Shown here: positions 16,814-25,914 of the stretch, one piece after another | Layout: the number at the start of each line of letters is the position of its first letter | Position numbering within the stretch: the stretch's first letter is position 1 | Assembly: GCF_050717635.1 (NCBI RefSeq) | Contig: NZ_JBOITO010000003.1 | Span: 1-64,000, forward strand | Origin: Clostridium_AD sp050717635 | Lineage (GTDB): Bacteria > Bacillota > Clostridia > Clostridiales > Clostridiaceae | Reading direction: 5' to 3' | DNA length: 64,000 nucleotides | Notes under the pieces: generated by a model | What the model saw: the letters and a program-made list of their open reading frames with translations, nothing else | What the model was told of the DNA's origin: nothing | Databases searched by the model: none | Translations under genes and position numbers: made by a program

Positions 16814-17503
16814 ATGAAAAAAAAAGTGCTACTTATAGAAGATGAGGAATCAATTAGAGGCTTTATAAAAATTAACTTTCAAAGAAGTGATTTTTTAGTG
16901 TTTGAAGCTGCAACTGGAGAAGAAGGTTTAGAAAAAGTAATTGCAGAGAAGCCTGATTTAATAATTTTGGATATAACTCTTCCTGGTATGGATGGATTTA
17001 AAACCTGTGAACTTCTAAGAAATGATTTTCCGAATTTAGGTATTATCATGCTTACTGCTAGAGGACAAGATATGGATAAAATCATGGGCCTTGAGTATGG
17101 TGCTGATGATTATATGGTAAAACCATTTAATCCACTAGAACTTATTGCAAGAGCAAATGCCCTACTTAGACGAATGAATAATAGTGAAGATAAAATTCCT
17201 AAACAATTAATTTCAGGGTGCTTTATCATAGATACTGATTCAATGAAGGTATATAAAAACCGTCAACTTCTAGATTTAACTCCTAAAGAATACTTGCTTT
17301 TAAAGACCTTTATGGAAAATGAAGAAAAAGCGTTTAGTAGAGATAATCTATTAAACACAGTATGGAACTATGATTACCTTGGGGACTCTAAAGTTGTAGA
17401 TGTTAATATACGACGTCTTAGAGAGAAAATTGAAACTACTCCTTCTAAACCTGAATATATAGAAACAGTATGGGGTTTTGGATATAGATGGAAAAAGAGG
17501 TGA
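16814..17503 (+). CDS. OmpR/PhoB-family response regulator
   Basis: The 229-residue protein has a receiver domain (residues 1-115: acidic EDEE pocket, phospho-acceptor Asp in LIILDITLPGMDG, Thr/Ala in LTARG, and Lys in YMVKPF) and a C-terminal winged helix (about 130-228, ending ETVWGFGYRWKK). The frame is open 14 codons further upstream, but ATG 16814 is the start because GAGGTGA lies 5 nt before it. The kinase gene follows with a 4-nt gap, and an exported protein gene after that, so the regulator-kinase-effector set is one operon. Confidence 0.93.
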   Translation: MKKKVLLIEDEESIRGFIKINFQRSDFLVFEAATGEEGLEKVIAEKPDLIILDITLPGMDGFKTCELLRNDFPNLGIIMLTARGQDMDKIMGLEYGADDYMVKPFNPLELIARANALLRRMNNSEDKIPKQLISGCFIIDTDSMKVYKNRQLLDLTPKEYLLLKTFMENEEKAFSRDNLLNTVWNYDYLGDSKVVDVNIRRLREKIETTPSKPEYIETVWGFGYRWKKR

Positions 17504-17507
17504 TATT

Positions 17508-18902
17508 TTGAGAGGAATAAAAGCTAGACTTATTTGGAGTTATCTATTAGTGATTGTTTTTACTGTAATCACCTTAGAAGTTGTTCTTACTGTTTCGGTA
17601 GGTAAATATTACTACAAAAATATGGAGTCACTGCTTTCAAAACAAATTAAGGGCTCAGTTGATTTTTATAATAATAATTTTTCTTCATCTAGTTTAAAGG
17701 AAAATGTGGAGAATAACGCTGATATTTTTTGGAAAAATACCTCCGCTGAGGTCCAAATTATTGATGACTCAGGAATGATGCTAATGGATTCCATTGGTGA
17801 TTTTGATTATAAGCCCATTAAAGACGATGATGTTAAAAAAGCATTAAAAGGTGAACTTGGAACTTTTATTAAGAAAGATAAGTCTACAAAAGAAAATTTC
17901 ATGTATGTTTCTTACCCTTTAAAATCCTATAATAAAATAGAGGGTGTTTTACGTTTCGTTACGCCCTTATCTGAGGTAGATGCACTGATTCATAAAATAA
18001 TATTTCTTTTTTTAGGGGTTGGAGCACTGGTTATTGTGATTTTTGGTGGTTCCAGCATATTTATTTCTAATTCTATTGTAGGTCCTTTAGATGAAGTGAA
18101 AAATCTAGCTAAGAAATTTGCGTCTGGAAACTTCACTGAAAGACTGGAAAAAAGAAGAAATGATGAAATTGGAGAACTGTCAGATACATTTAATTTTATG
18201 GCAGAAGAAATTCAAAAAAATCAAAAATTAAAAAATGAGTTTATTACTTCTGTTTCCCATGAACTTAGAACTCCGCTTACATCCATCAAAGGGTGGGCGG
18301 CAACGATTAGTTCCGGAACGTTAGAAGATAAAGGAGAAATTTTAGATGGACTTAATATCATAGAAAAAGAAAGTGATAAACTCACGGAAATGGTGGAAGA
18401 GTTGCTAGATTTTTCTAAATTTATATCTGGAAAAGCACCACTGATAAAAGAATATGTAAATATTCAAAGTGTTATAGCTTACATAGAAAAACAATTTATG
18501 CCAAAGTCCATGCGTAGAAGTATTGTGTTTACTTGCAAAACACAAGAAAATTTACCATTAGTTTATGTAGATGAAAAAAGGGTGAATCAAGTAATTATTA
18601 ACATTATAGATAATGCTTTCAATTTTACAAAAGCAGGAGGTAATGTAACATTAGAAGTGTTTACTTCCAGTGATAATATTTGCATTAGTATAAAGGATAA
18701 TGGAGTAGGGATTCCAACAGAGGATTTGCCCAAAGTAACAGAAAAATTTTTTAAAGGCAGATCAAGCATGTCACAAAATGGGATAGGGCTCTCGCTCTGT
18801 AAAGAAATTGTAGAAATGCATTATGGTAAACTTGAGATTTTAAGTGAATACGGCACGGGTACAGAGGTTAGAATATTATTACCATTAACGCTAGATGTAT
18901 AA
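17508..18902 (+). CDS. sensor histidine kinase
   Basis: The 464-residue membrane kinase has one N-terminal helix (about residues 8-30), an extracytoplasmic sensor of about 135 residues, a second helix (about 170-190), a HAMP linker, a HisKA domain with phospho-His in SVSHELRTPLTSIKGW, and an HATPase domain (N-box NIIDNAFNFTKAGG, G1 DNGVGIP, G2 GIGLSLCKEIVE). The start is TTG 17508, just after GAGGTGAT and 5 nt behind the regulator stop; an in-frame ATG upstream lies inside the regulator gene. It probably phosphorylates the adjacent regulator. The stimulus is unknown. Confidence 0.93.
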   Translation: MRGIKARLIWSYLLVIVFTVITLEVVLTVSVGKYYYKNMESLLSKQIKGSVDFYNNNFSSSSLKENVENNADIFWKNTSAEVQIIDDSGMMLMDSIGDFDYKPIKDDDVKKALKGELGTFIKKDKSTKENFMYVSYPLKSYNKIEGVLRFVTPLSEVDALIHKIIFLFLGVGALVIVIFGGSSIFISNSIVGPLDEVKNLAKKFASGNFTERLEKRRNDEIGELSDTFNFMAEEIQKNQKLKNEFITSVSHELRTPLTSIKGWAATISSGTLEDKGEILDGLNIIEKESDKLTEMVEELLDFSKFISGKAPLIKEYVNIQSVIAYIEKQFMPKSMRRSIVFTCKTQENLPLVYVDEKRVNQVIINIIDNAFNFTKAGGNVTLEVFTSSDNICISIKDNGVGIPTEDLPKVTEKFFKGRSSMSQNGIGLSLCKEIVEMHYGKLEILSEYGTGTEVRILLPLTLDV

Positions 18903-18917
18903 AAGAGGTGACTCTAA

Positions 18918-20402
18918 ATGAAAAAAATATTATGTTTATTTTTTATTCTATTCTCTATTATAATTTTTATGTGGAGTCAATATGTAGGATTAACTTTAAA
19001 CACTCAAGTATTACAAAAAAAAATTACTGTATCTCCGCTAGAAGGAAGCTGGATAGTAGAAAAATATGTTTCTATTGATGGTGCTACAATAGATGAGAAA
19101 AAGGCAAAACAATTAATTGGACAGGTTGCTTATTTTAGTGGAACTACAGTTAATTTTAATGGTGATACCTCTAAGGAATCTAAATATAAAGTAAAATCTG
19201 TTGACACTAGTAGTTACTTTTGGAATGTTATAAAAATAAGTGCTAAATCATTAGGGATACAAAATACTAATGTTCAAATTGTTACCATTAATTCTGATGA
19301 TATTTTTTATGATGAGTACATAAAGCTTAATGACGAAACTTTGATAAAGAAATATGAGGGCATTTTGCTATATTTTCATAAAGATAAAGATGATAGTTCA
19401 AATCTTACTCATAATAAAGATAATGAAGATAATACGAAAATTTTAATAAGCAAGGCAGAAAAGGAAATTAGATCTAAGTCAGGACTATTACTTGGACTAA
19501 GGTATAAAAATCCTAAAGTAGAAACTGGAGGGAGCAAATATTTATATAAAACCCTATGGATTAGTTCAGTAAATGATAAAATTCTTCCGATTGCTGAAAC
19601 TAAAGATTTGCTACTTCCAAGGCAAGATGGATTTTGGAAAGTAGGGACAACTAGGAAAATAGAAAATGGAGATGCCAAGGATGTAATTTGGTCTTATCCT
19701 ATTAATTCAATTGATCCAACTAAACCGATAAATATATATTCAAAGCAAATAAGGTACTGCAAAACAGAAGACAATATTATTATTAAATTTTTAGGCAGTA
19801 ATTATGTTTCTACAGAAAATATACAAGAGGTAAATAACAATAATTTAGGAAAAGATTACTCTAATAATCAGCTTAAAATATTTCCAATAGATAATCTAAT
19901 GGGAGAATCCATAAAACTTACAAGTATACTAGGAAGGGAAATAGAAAAGTCCACTTTGCCAGGTGCAATTTTAGATATACCTAAAAACTTTCAAGAAAAA
20001 AACTTGAAAAATGTGGATGCCAATTGGGGTGTAATAAGAAGAAGTGGACGTTGGATACTAAGAGGAAGAATGGAAGCCAAAATAAGTAGTAAACATTCAC
20101 TTGTAGATTTTGATGTTTCTTATGCTACACCTAAATCTTTAACTACATATGATGATTTATTTCCTTCTTTTAACGCCATAAAAACTAAGGTGCCTAGTGC
20201 AGTGGATGCTTATTCTTCGCCTAATAGAGATTTTGTTGTTGTTCTAACTGCTACAAAATTAATGGTTTTTACTATAGAAGGAAATAATCTTAATGAAAAA
20301 TTGTTAACTTTGGACCTTAAAGCAGGAGAAGTACCAGTAATGTCACATTGGGCTACCGGTAATTATGTGGATGATTGGCAAACAAAAATAAATAAGTACT
20401 AA
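18918..20402 (+). CDS. exported/membrane-anchored hypothetical protein in the two-component operon
   Basis: The 494-residue protein has an N-terminal hydrophobic signal or anchor (MKKILCLFFILFSIIIFMW) without a lipobox, and a large extracytoplasmic region rich in beta-type segments. I recognise no enzyme motif. It follows the kinase by 15 nt with ribosome binding site AGAGGTGA, so it is cotranscribed with the two-component genes and may be an accessory sensor or the regulated output. The operon closes with the strong terminator at 20394-20440. Confidence 0.75.
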   Translation: MKKILCLFFILFSIIIFMWSQYVGLTLNTQVLQKKITVSPLEGSWIVEKYVSIDGATIDEKKAKQLIGQVAYFSGTTVNFNGDTSKESKYKVKSVDTSSYFWNVIKISAKSLGIQNTNVQIVTINSDDIFYDEYIKLNDETLIKKYEGILLYFHKDKDDSSNLTHNKDNEDNTKILISKAEKEIRSKSGLLLGLRYKNPKVETGGSKYLYKTLWISSVNDKILPIAETKDLLLPRQDGFWKVGTTRKIENGDAKDVIWSYPINSIDPTKPINIYSKQIRYCKTEDNIIIKFLGSNYVSTENIQEVNNNNLGKDYSNNQLKIFPIDNLMGESIKLTSILGREIEKSTLPGAILDIPKNFQEKNLKNVDANWGVIRRSGRWILRGRMEAKISSKHSLVDFDVSYATPKSLTTYDDLFPSFNAIKTKVPSAVDAYSSPNRDFVVVLTATKLMVFTIEGNNLNEKLLTLDLKAGEVPVMSHWATGNYVDDWQTKINKY

Positions 20403-20442
20403 ATTTATATGCAGCTTGCACATATAAATTTAGTACTTTATT
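20394..20442. terminator. bidirectional terminator between convergent genes
   Basis: A perfect 18-bp stem: AAGTACTAAATTTATATG (20394-20411) with CATATAAATTTAGTACTT (20421-20438), flanked by T-runs in both directions. It overlaps the 3' end of both convergent genes. Confidence 0.88.
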
Positions 20443-21364
20443 TTATTATTCCAAATTCATATCCCTCATCTATTAAATATTCTATAATTTGAGGTAACGC
20501 ATCAACAGTTTGAATTTTACCGTAGGTGTCATGCATCAGTATAATTACTTTTGGGGTTGTCCCAACTTGTTTCTTTAATGTTGATAATAACTCTTTTGAA
20601 CTTTTATTCCTCCTACCTACGGCGTCTCCAAGTTCAACATTCCAATCTATACTAATCATATTTTCTTTTGAAAGTCCAGCATTAAGCTCTGGTAAATTTG
20701 GATCTTTATAATATGTTCTTGACATGTATCCCCCCGGTAGTCTCAAAAGCCTTGTATTGAAATTATTACCTAGAACATTTTTTAATGCTTTATCGTTTTT
20801 ATTTACATCATCCATGAAAGTAGATACATTAACTTTATTGTTAGGGTATAACATATTACCTCTATTATGAGAATAAGTATGATTACCTATTGCATGTCCT
20901 TCATTAAATTCTCGTTTTACTAGATTTTTGCTCTTTTCATTCTTATCTACATATTCTCCAAGTAAAAAAAATGTTGCTTTAACGTTATACTTTTTTAAAG
21001 TATCTAGTATTATGGGAGTCACTGTAGTAGATGGACCATCATCAAAAGTGAGAAAGGCTATTTTCTTGCCAGAATTTTTTCCTTTATAAGCTGCTATGGA
21101 ACTTATTTTTTCAGCATCATAGGTTCTTTTTTTCGCTTCTTCAAGTGCGGCGTTAACTTTTACCCAGTCATTATTGGTTTTATTATTTTTATTTAATGTA
21201 CCTTTAATCTTAGTAGTAACTGCTATACTTACAGGTTCTGCTTTAACATCTTCTTTAGGAAAGTTTTTACTAATTGTGATAGTAACTATTAATATTAAAA
21301 AAATGCAGATAAATAATAATTTTACTTTTGTAGTTTTCTTATTAATTCTTTTGTTTTTATTCAT
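20438..21364 (-). CDS. polysaccharide deacetylase (NodB domain), membrane-anchored
   Basis: The 308-residue protein has a basic N-terminus and one membrane anchor (about residues 14-32), a ~75-residue linker, and a NodB carbohydrate esterase 4 domain. Motifs are present in order: TFDDGPS (catalytic and metal Asp), GNHTYSH (metal His pair), RLPGGY, the DWNVELGD segment and LMHD. It probably removes acetyl groups from peptidoglycan or another wall polysaccharide outside the cell. ATG 21364 follows AAGGGAG. It is a single-gene unit convergent with the two-component operon. Confidence 0.92.
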   Translation of the reverse strand: MNKNKRINKKTTKVKLLFICIFLILIVTITISKNFPKEDVKAEPVSIAVTTKIKGTLNKNNKTNNDWVKVNAALEEAKKRTYDAEKISSIAAYKGKNSGKKIAFLTFDDGPSTTVTPIILDTLKKYNVKATFFLLGEYVDKNEKSKNLVKREFNEGHAIGNHTYSHNRGNMLYPNNKVNVSTFMDDVNKNDKALKNVLGNNFNTRLLRLPGGYMSRTYYKDPNLPELNAGLSKENMISIDWNVELGDAVGRRNKSSKELLSTLKKQVGTTPKVIILMHDTYGKIQTVDALPQIIEYLIDEGYEFGIIK

Positions 21365-21602
21365 AATAACTGCTCCCTTAACATTTTATTTGTAAATAAC
21401 AACTAACAATAGTTATTATAATAACGCGACTATAAGACTTGTCCATATTTGTAAAATTATCAACTCCCTTGTAGAATGATGTTATATCTATACCTTTATA
21501 TTACTACTTATACACATGTTATAGATTACAAAGTTGTTACAATTATAAAACAAATTTTTTAAAATACTGGGGTAAATAATTATAAGGTTTTTTTAGAATA
21601 AA

Positions 21603-21627
21603 TGTAACGTTTTAATAAAAAATGTGA
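21603..21627 (+). promoter_or_regulatory. candidate ECF-type promoter of the sigma factor operon
   Basis: TGTAAC at 21603-21608 and GTGA at 21624-21627, separated by 15 nt, resemble the AAC-containing -35 boxes of ECF promoters and would allow autoregulation. The match is weak and purely by eye. Confidence 0.3.
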
Positions 21628-21651
21628 CTAATATATGAAAGTGGGATTTTA

Positions 21652-22140
21652 GTGAAGCAAATAGAGAATTTTTATATAACTTATAAGCAAGATGTTTACG
21701 TGTATCTACTTTCGCTTACTCATAATCCTAATCTTTCAGAAGATTTATTATCAGAGACTTTTGTGAATTCAATATCAGCTATTGCAAATTTCAGGGGACA
21801 ATCTTCAGTGAAGACATGGTTGTTTTCTATAGCTAGAAATTTATGGCTTCAAAGCATTAGGAAAGAAAAACATACAGTTGAATATAATGATCTTTTAGAA
21901 ATATATGTATCAGATAGTATAGCAGAAAGACTGATTACAAAAGAAATCGTAAAAAGAATCAAGACTCTATTACTTTCAAAAGATGAGCGTACTCAAAAGA
22001 TAGTAAATATGCGAGTAGAAGGCTATAGCTATGGTGAAATTGCCAAAGAGGTTAATATGTCAGAAAGCTCAGCAAGGGTTATTGATTTTCGCACAAAAAA
22101 ATATATTAAATCTAACTTGAAAAAGGAGGGACTATGTTGA
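21652..22140 (+). CDS. ECF-type RNA polymerase sigma factor
   Basis: The 162-residue protein carries sigma region 2 (NLSEDLLSETFVNSISAIANF and KTWLFSIARN, residues about 25-65) and region 4 (RMEGYSY-like helix-turn-helix: MRVEGYSYGEIAKEVNMSES, about 120-140), the two-domain form of ECF sigma factors. The GTG start has only a weak ribosome binding site. The anti-sigma gene overlaps its stop codon by 7 nt, the typical coupled arrangement. Confidence 0.9.
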   Translation: MKQIENFYITYKQDVYVYLLSLTHNPNLSEDLLSETFVNSISAIANFRGQSSVKTWLFSIARNLWLQSIRKEKHTVEYNDLLEIYVSDSIAERLITKEIVKRIKTLLLSKDERTQKIVNMRVEGYSYGEIAKEVNMSESSARVIDFRTKKYIKSNLKKEGLC

Positions 22141-22667
22141 ATATATCTTGCAATGTAATACTGGATTTAATACCGCTTGTAAAAGATGGCGTTGCAAGTG
22201 ATGACAGCACTACAATAGTCAACAATCATATTAAAGCTTGCGCCAGCTGTAAATCTGAATTTGAAACTTTTGACACCATAGATGTACAACAATCTTCAAT
22301 TAAAGATAAAAAGATAATTTTTGCTATGAAACGTAGTATTTTTATAACACAAATCATTATTCTTATGGCAGGTGGGATTCTTGGGGTGGCACTCTCAAAT
22401 TCTATGGGCATGTTTTATAATTTTATGATAATGCCTATAGTAGGCGGTGTTTCCGTGGTGGTACTTAAACGTAAATGGTATTTGACTCCCATTGTAATTT
22501 TCATAACGTCTTATTTATGGACAGCTATAAGTGAAATAGTGGCAAATGGGTTTGAATGGATTTTTCTCTATAGTGGAGTGTATTATGGTATTATATATAC
22601 GTTTTTAGTCCTACTTGGGGTTCTCATTGCAATGCTTTTAAAAATTACATTTAAGAAGGAAAGGTGA
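22134..22667 (+). CDS. anti-sigma factor with zinc-finger (zf-HC2) domain and membrane region
   Basis: The 177-residue protein begins with a zf-HC2-type anti-sigma domain with the HxxxCxxC motif HIKACASC (about residues 31-38). It continues with about three or four membrane helices (residues 68-170). It probably holds the adjacent ECF sigma factor at the membrane. ATG 22134 follows AAGGAGG and overlaps the sigma gene stop, indicating translational coupling. The C-terminus overlaps the ribosome binding site region of the next gene. Confidence 0.88.
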   Translation: MLNISCNVILDLIPLVKDGVASDDSTTIVNNHIKACASCKSEFETFDTIDVQQSSIKDKKIIFAMKRSIFITQIIILMAGGILGVALSNSMGMFYNFMIMPIVGGVSVVVLKRKWYLTPIVIFITSYLWTAISEIVANGFEWIFLYSGVYYGIIYTFLVLLGVLIAMLLKITFKKER

Positions 22668-22672
22668 ATATA

Positions 22673-23431
22673 ATGAAAAGTAAAAAGGGGTTAACCTTTA
22701 AAATAATTTCGGGAATAATAGCTTTAACACTAATTGGCTTTATACTTCTCATTACTAATGCTACTGTTGGTAATCCAATTACAAAAGCGATGGCAAATAA
22801 GGCTATTAAGCAATATGCAGATAAAAACTATCCCTCAATGGATCTTGAAATAGAAGATGCATATTATGAATTTAAGAGTACATCATATATTGGGATTGCT
22901 AAATCAAAAACCAGTATTGATACTAAATTTGGGGTCTATTATAAAAACGGTAAGGTTCATTACGATGATTATGAAAGCAGAGTACTAGGTCTATTTAATA
23001 CAAGACAAAGGATAGAAGATGAATATTCAGCTATTGCAAAAAATATCATTTCGAAAGATCTTAGATATGAAAAAAACACTACCATCATGGATAGTAAGTC
23101 AGATAAGGGAGAAGAATCAATGCTTCCTTTAACGCTTGATATGAAATTTGAAAAAGATTTATTTCTAACTTCTAATGTTTCAATTCGACTTGATTCAAAA
23201 GAAAATTCAATGGAAGCCATGGCGAAAATCTTAACTGATGCCCACAAGGCATTTGTAAAGAATAATTGTAATTTTAGAAGTTATAGCTTGTGGGTTCAAA
23301 ATAGTTCAACTAAATATGTATATATAAGTGGAGTTACTCTAGATGACATTGAAAGTAGCAATCTTACAGCGCTACTTGAAAAGGCTAAAACCAATCGATC
23401 GGGAGGTGAATTGAGTGTTTTAGTTCATTAG
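22673..23431 (+). CDS. YfjL-like exported/anchored protein of the ECF sigma operon
   Basis: The 252-residue protein has one N-terminal membrane anchor (about residues 8-30) and an extracytoplasmic domain resembling YfjL-type proteins of Bacillus and Clostridium; the function is unknown. A GTG at 22664 overlaps the previous stop, but ATG 22673 is preferred because AAGGTGA lies at a suitable distance. As the third gene of the sigma/anti-sigma operon it could be a sensor or target of the envelope response. The operon ends at the terminator near 23457. Confidence 0.75.
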   Translation: MKSKKGLTFKIISGIIALTLIGFILLITNATVGNPITKAMANKAIKQYADKNYPSMDLEIEDAYYEFKSTSYIGIAKSKTSIDTKFGVYYKNGKVHYDDYESRVLGLFNTRQRIEDEYSAIAKNIISKDLRYEKNTTIMDSKSDKGEESMLPLTLDMKFEKDLFLTSNVSIRLDSKENSMEAMAKILTDAHKAFVKNNCNFRSYSLWVQNSSTKYVYISGVTLDDIESSNLTALLEKAKTNRSGGELSVLVH

Positions 23432-23454
23432 GTAAGGCTAAATATAATTGAATA

Positions 23455-23490
23455 AAAAAACCTAAATTTATCGAAAATTTAGGTTTTTTC
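23455..23490 (+). terminator. intrinsic terminator after the sigma operon
   Basis: AAAACCTAAATTT (23457-23469) pairs with AAATTTAGGTTTT (23475-23487), followed by TT. It probably also serves the convergent holin-like gene. Confidence 0.85.
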
Positions 23491-23491
23491 A

Positions 23492-24349
23492 TTATATATT
23501 TTTACGTGCTTCAAATATTGATTGATACATTATTACTATAATATCATCTACTAACTTAGTCTTTTTTTCTTTTATAGTTTTCTCAGAGCAACAGCAAGTT
23601 ATTTTTAATTTCTTTAATAAATCAAATGTGGTGGATTTATTGTTTTTTAAAAATATTTCAATATAATTAATTGGAATGTTTTTTTTAGCATATTCTTTAT
23701 TCGACCTGTTAAAGGCTAACTCTACATAAGATATTACTGTATAGAGTAATATATCTGAATTCTTATTTGTTTCTTTTATAAGCTTGATTTGATTAATAAG
23801 AGATTTGAATGCATCATATCTAATTTCTAAGAAGCTTTTTATATATTTATCACTTATATTATCAATTTGACTATTTAAAATATAATCCATATCATAAAAA
23901 TCTCGATTTTTGCTATTTGAATTATCTAACATAGTATCTAATATTGGCACTTTTAGGCGCTTAATTAATAAAAACAAAATATTAGGAGGCAACGGAACAC
24001 CTAACAAGGTTAGATTCTCTAAAATACTTAAGCTCTCTGTTATTGCTAGAAATGCGATAATAATTTTGGATAACATGGTTGTGATTATTATTGGATTTAA
24101 AACAATCTCTAACAGTCTAACTGTAATCATAGAAAGAGTATAGGTTATAACTTTTCTAATGAATTTCCGGAGACCAGTACTAGAAAACCTTTTATATCTT
24201 AAAGCCGCTGATATTCCTGTAAAAGTATCTAAGCTAATAAGCATTAAAAGAATAATATATGAACTTTGCATACCTGTGAACACTTGAAGAAAGACTCCTA
24301 ATATCCCAAATAATCCATATATTCCTTTCAGAATGTCGCTCTTATCCAT
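23492..24349 (-). CDS. phage-holin-like (TcdE/Phage_holin_4 type) membrane protein with long C-terminal domain
   Basis: The first ~135 of 285 residues resemble holins of the TcdE / toxin-secretion type: hydrophobic helices with MLISLDTFTGISAALRYKRF, then RKVITYTLSMITVRLLEIVL and ITESLSILENLTLLGVPLPP. Family members end soon after this point (about 140-160 residues). Here a further ~150-residue, helix-rich, soluble region follows (with CCCSEKTIKEKK near its end), which I do not recognise. The start is ATG 24349 after GGAGATG, not the longer open frame. No phage genes or toxin are adjacent, so this is not evidently a prophage. Confidence 0.75.
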   Translation of the reverse strand: MDKSDILKGIYGLFGILGVFLQVFTGMQSSYIILLMLISLDTFTGISAALRYKRFSSTGLRKFIRKVITYTLSMITVRLLEIVLNPIIITTMLSKIIIAFLAITESLSILENLTLLGVPLPPNILFLLIKRLKVPILDTMLDNSNSKNRDFYDMDYILNSQIDNISDKYIKSFLEIRYDAFKSLINQIKLIKETNKNSDILLYTVISYVELAFNRSNKEYAKKNIPINYIEIFLKNNKSTTFDLLKKLKITCCCSEKTIKEKKTKLVDDIIVIMYQSIFEARKNI

Positions 24350-24378
24350 TTTTTCATCTCCATTACTACATAGGCATA

Positions 24379-24408
24379 ACATTGAATAAAAAAATATTTA
24401 TTCAATGT
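24379..24408. repeat. 12-bp perfect inverted repeat between GNAT and holin-like genes
   Basis: ACATTGAATAAA (24379-24390) and TTTATTCAATGT (24397-24408) form a perfect stem with a six-base loop. Read on the minus strand it lies downstream of the GNAT gene and 30 nt upstream of the holin-like start. It could be a terminator or an operator; the T-run is inside rather than after the stem. Confidence 0.55.
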
Positions 24409-24441
24409 AGTATATGCAATATTAAGAGAAACGCTGCTAAT

Positions 24442-24972
24442 TTAATACATATAACCTAACATGTCTAAGTACCCATTTTTCCAAACTTTGTTTCCAGTTT
24501 GTTTTATCATTAATTCTTTAATTATTTCTTCTCCAATACCTAATGTTTTATGTTCGTCTATTTTAGTCCACTTACATGTGTTATTTACTGATATGAAATC
24601 ATTTTTCAAATAAAATGGCTCAATATCAGTAAATAACAATAAAAAATCCAAACTATGAGCTGCTGAGAAACCTTCAATTGTTTGCAGTAATTTAGCAGCT
24701 AGACCATTACCTCTATATTCTTCTTTTATACAAATATCTACAATCCCTAAAACTCTTATAGCTACGCCATTTAAATTCATTACCCTATAATCTAATCCCA
24801 CATGTCCAATTAAAATATCTTTGTCAAATGCTAAATACCTAAAATGAGGTATTTGTTTATAGTATATTCTATCACTTGTATAACTGTCTGGAAAACACTC
24901 TTGCAATAAATTTAGTATTTTTTTTTCTGATTTAACATCAATATCATACTCGTTTATTTTTGTAATCTCCAT
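24442..24972 (-). CDS. GNAT-family N-acetyltransferase
   Basis: The 176-residue protein has the GNAT fold with the acetyl-CoA binding motif in the segment IKEEYRGNGLAAKLLQTIEG (about residues 83-102; R/Q-x-x-G-x-A type loop RGNGLA). The preceding strand VLGIVDICI and the later LLFTDIEPFYLKNDF also fit. The acceptor is unknown. ATG 24972 follows AAGGGAG. It is a probable single-gene unit. Confidence 0.88.
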   Translation of the reverse strand: MEITKINEYDIDVKSEKKILNLLQECFPDSYTSDRIYYKQIPHFRYLAFDKDILIGHVGLDYRVMNLNGVAIRVLGIVDICIKEEYRGNGLAAKLLQTIEGFSAAHSLDFLLLFTDIEPFYLKNDFISVNNTCKWTKIDEHKTLGIGEEIIKELMIKQTGNKVWKNGYLDMLGYMY

Positions 24973-25021
24973 TTTAATACTCCCTTTTAAAAAAAAATTA
25001 TAACATTTTATCTATAAAGAA

Positions 25022-25786
25022 CTAAAAAGTTTGCTTTATTTGCAGCTCATCATAACTGCAAAGATTTTGAATCAGTGCATTTTGGCGTAATTCTAAATAC
25101 AACTCTGCTTTTGTAGCGTTCTCATAAGGCATAACAAATAGTACTCCTACTAAAAATAGTAATGTACCTAATATATACCATCCGATAAATGAAAGATCTA
25201 ATATGAACATATCTAGTTTTTCACCGTCGGTCATTTTATCACTTAATTCTAGTGCACGTTTATAATCAATGTTTGGGTTGTCTGATAATATATATGGTAC
25301 CATTCGGTAAGCATATGTTTTTACAATTCCTGGTATGATAAATAATAAGAAGCCAAGAAAGGTTACAATAGTTCTCCAAAGCATGGTTTTTATGATATTA
25401 AAATAACTACCAAAGCCGAAACCAAATCCTAAATAATTAAGATTTGTATTGTTTTGTGCTGATTGAACAAAGTAACGTCTTCCCCCTACTTCAAGTGGAT
25501 ATCCTAATAGTATACGAAATGCAAGTGCAAATACAAATATTATAATTATAGTTATGAAAGTAATTAAAAGTAAAAACGGAAATATACTAATAATATTTTT
25601 ACCGAAAAGATTGAATCCACTGATTGGTGTTTTATCTCCAAAACTCCAATTAAAGTTGTTTATGTCAATAGAACTATTATCTCTGCCACCAATAATTGCT
25701 AAAACCAAACTAACTACAAATGCATTCCAATAAGAAACTTTTAAAACTGCCTTTGCTCTATTTTTTAAGAGTTCACGAGTCCACAT
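25022..25786 (-). CDS. DUF975 family integral membrane protein
   Basis: The 254-residue protein starts with the family-typical RELLKNRAKAVLKVSYWNAF segment and has about five to six membrane helices. The loop LGYPLEVGGRRYFVQSAQ and the ALELSDKMTDGEKLDMFILDLSFIGW region are characteristic of DUF975. The function is unknown. ATG 25786 follows TTGGGGGAT. A terminator between it and the upstream transpeptidase gene suggests its own promoter. Confidence 0.85.
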   Translation of the reverse strand: MWTRELLKNRAKAVLKVSYWNAFVVSLVLAIIGGRDNSSIDINNFNWSFGDKTPISGFNLFGKNIISIFPFLLLITFITIIIIFVFALAFRILLGYPLEVGGRRYFVQSAQNNTNLNYLGFGFGFGSYFNIIKTMLWRTIVTFLGFLLFIIPGIVKTYAYRMVPYILSDNPNIDYKRALELSDKMTDGEKLDMFILDLSFIGWYILGTLLFLVGVLFVMPYENATKAELYLELRQNALIQNLCSYDELQIKQTF

Positions 25787-25880
25787 TTTTTATCCCCCAA
25801 TATAATTTATTCGATATATATCTATTATAATAACTCATCTTTATTAAAGTAACAATAAAAAGTAACAATAATATGTTAAG

Positions 25881-25914
25881 AAAAATGAGGCGACTGTATG
25901 TCGTCTCATTTTTA
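25881..25914. terminator. terminator at the 3' end of the L,D-transpeptidase gene
   Basis: AAAAATGAGGCGAC (25881-25894) pairs with GTCGTCTCATTTTT (25900-25913) with one G-T pair. On the minus strand it follows the stop codon of the 25912-27324 gene. Confidence 0.78.

Noticed and set aside
23492..24349. Holin-like gene as evidence for a prophage
   Set aside because: Neighbours are ordinary chromosomal genes and no phage structural, integrase or lysin genes are present.
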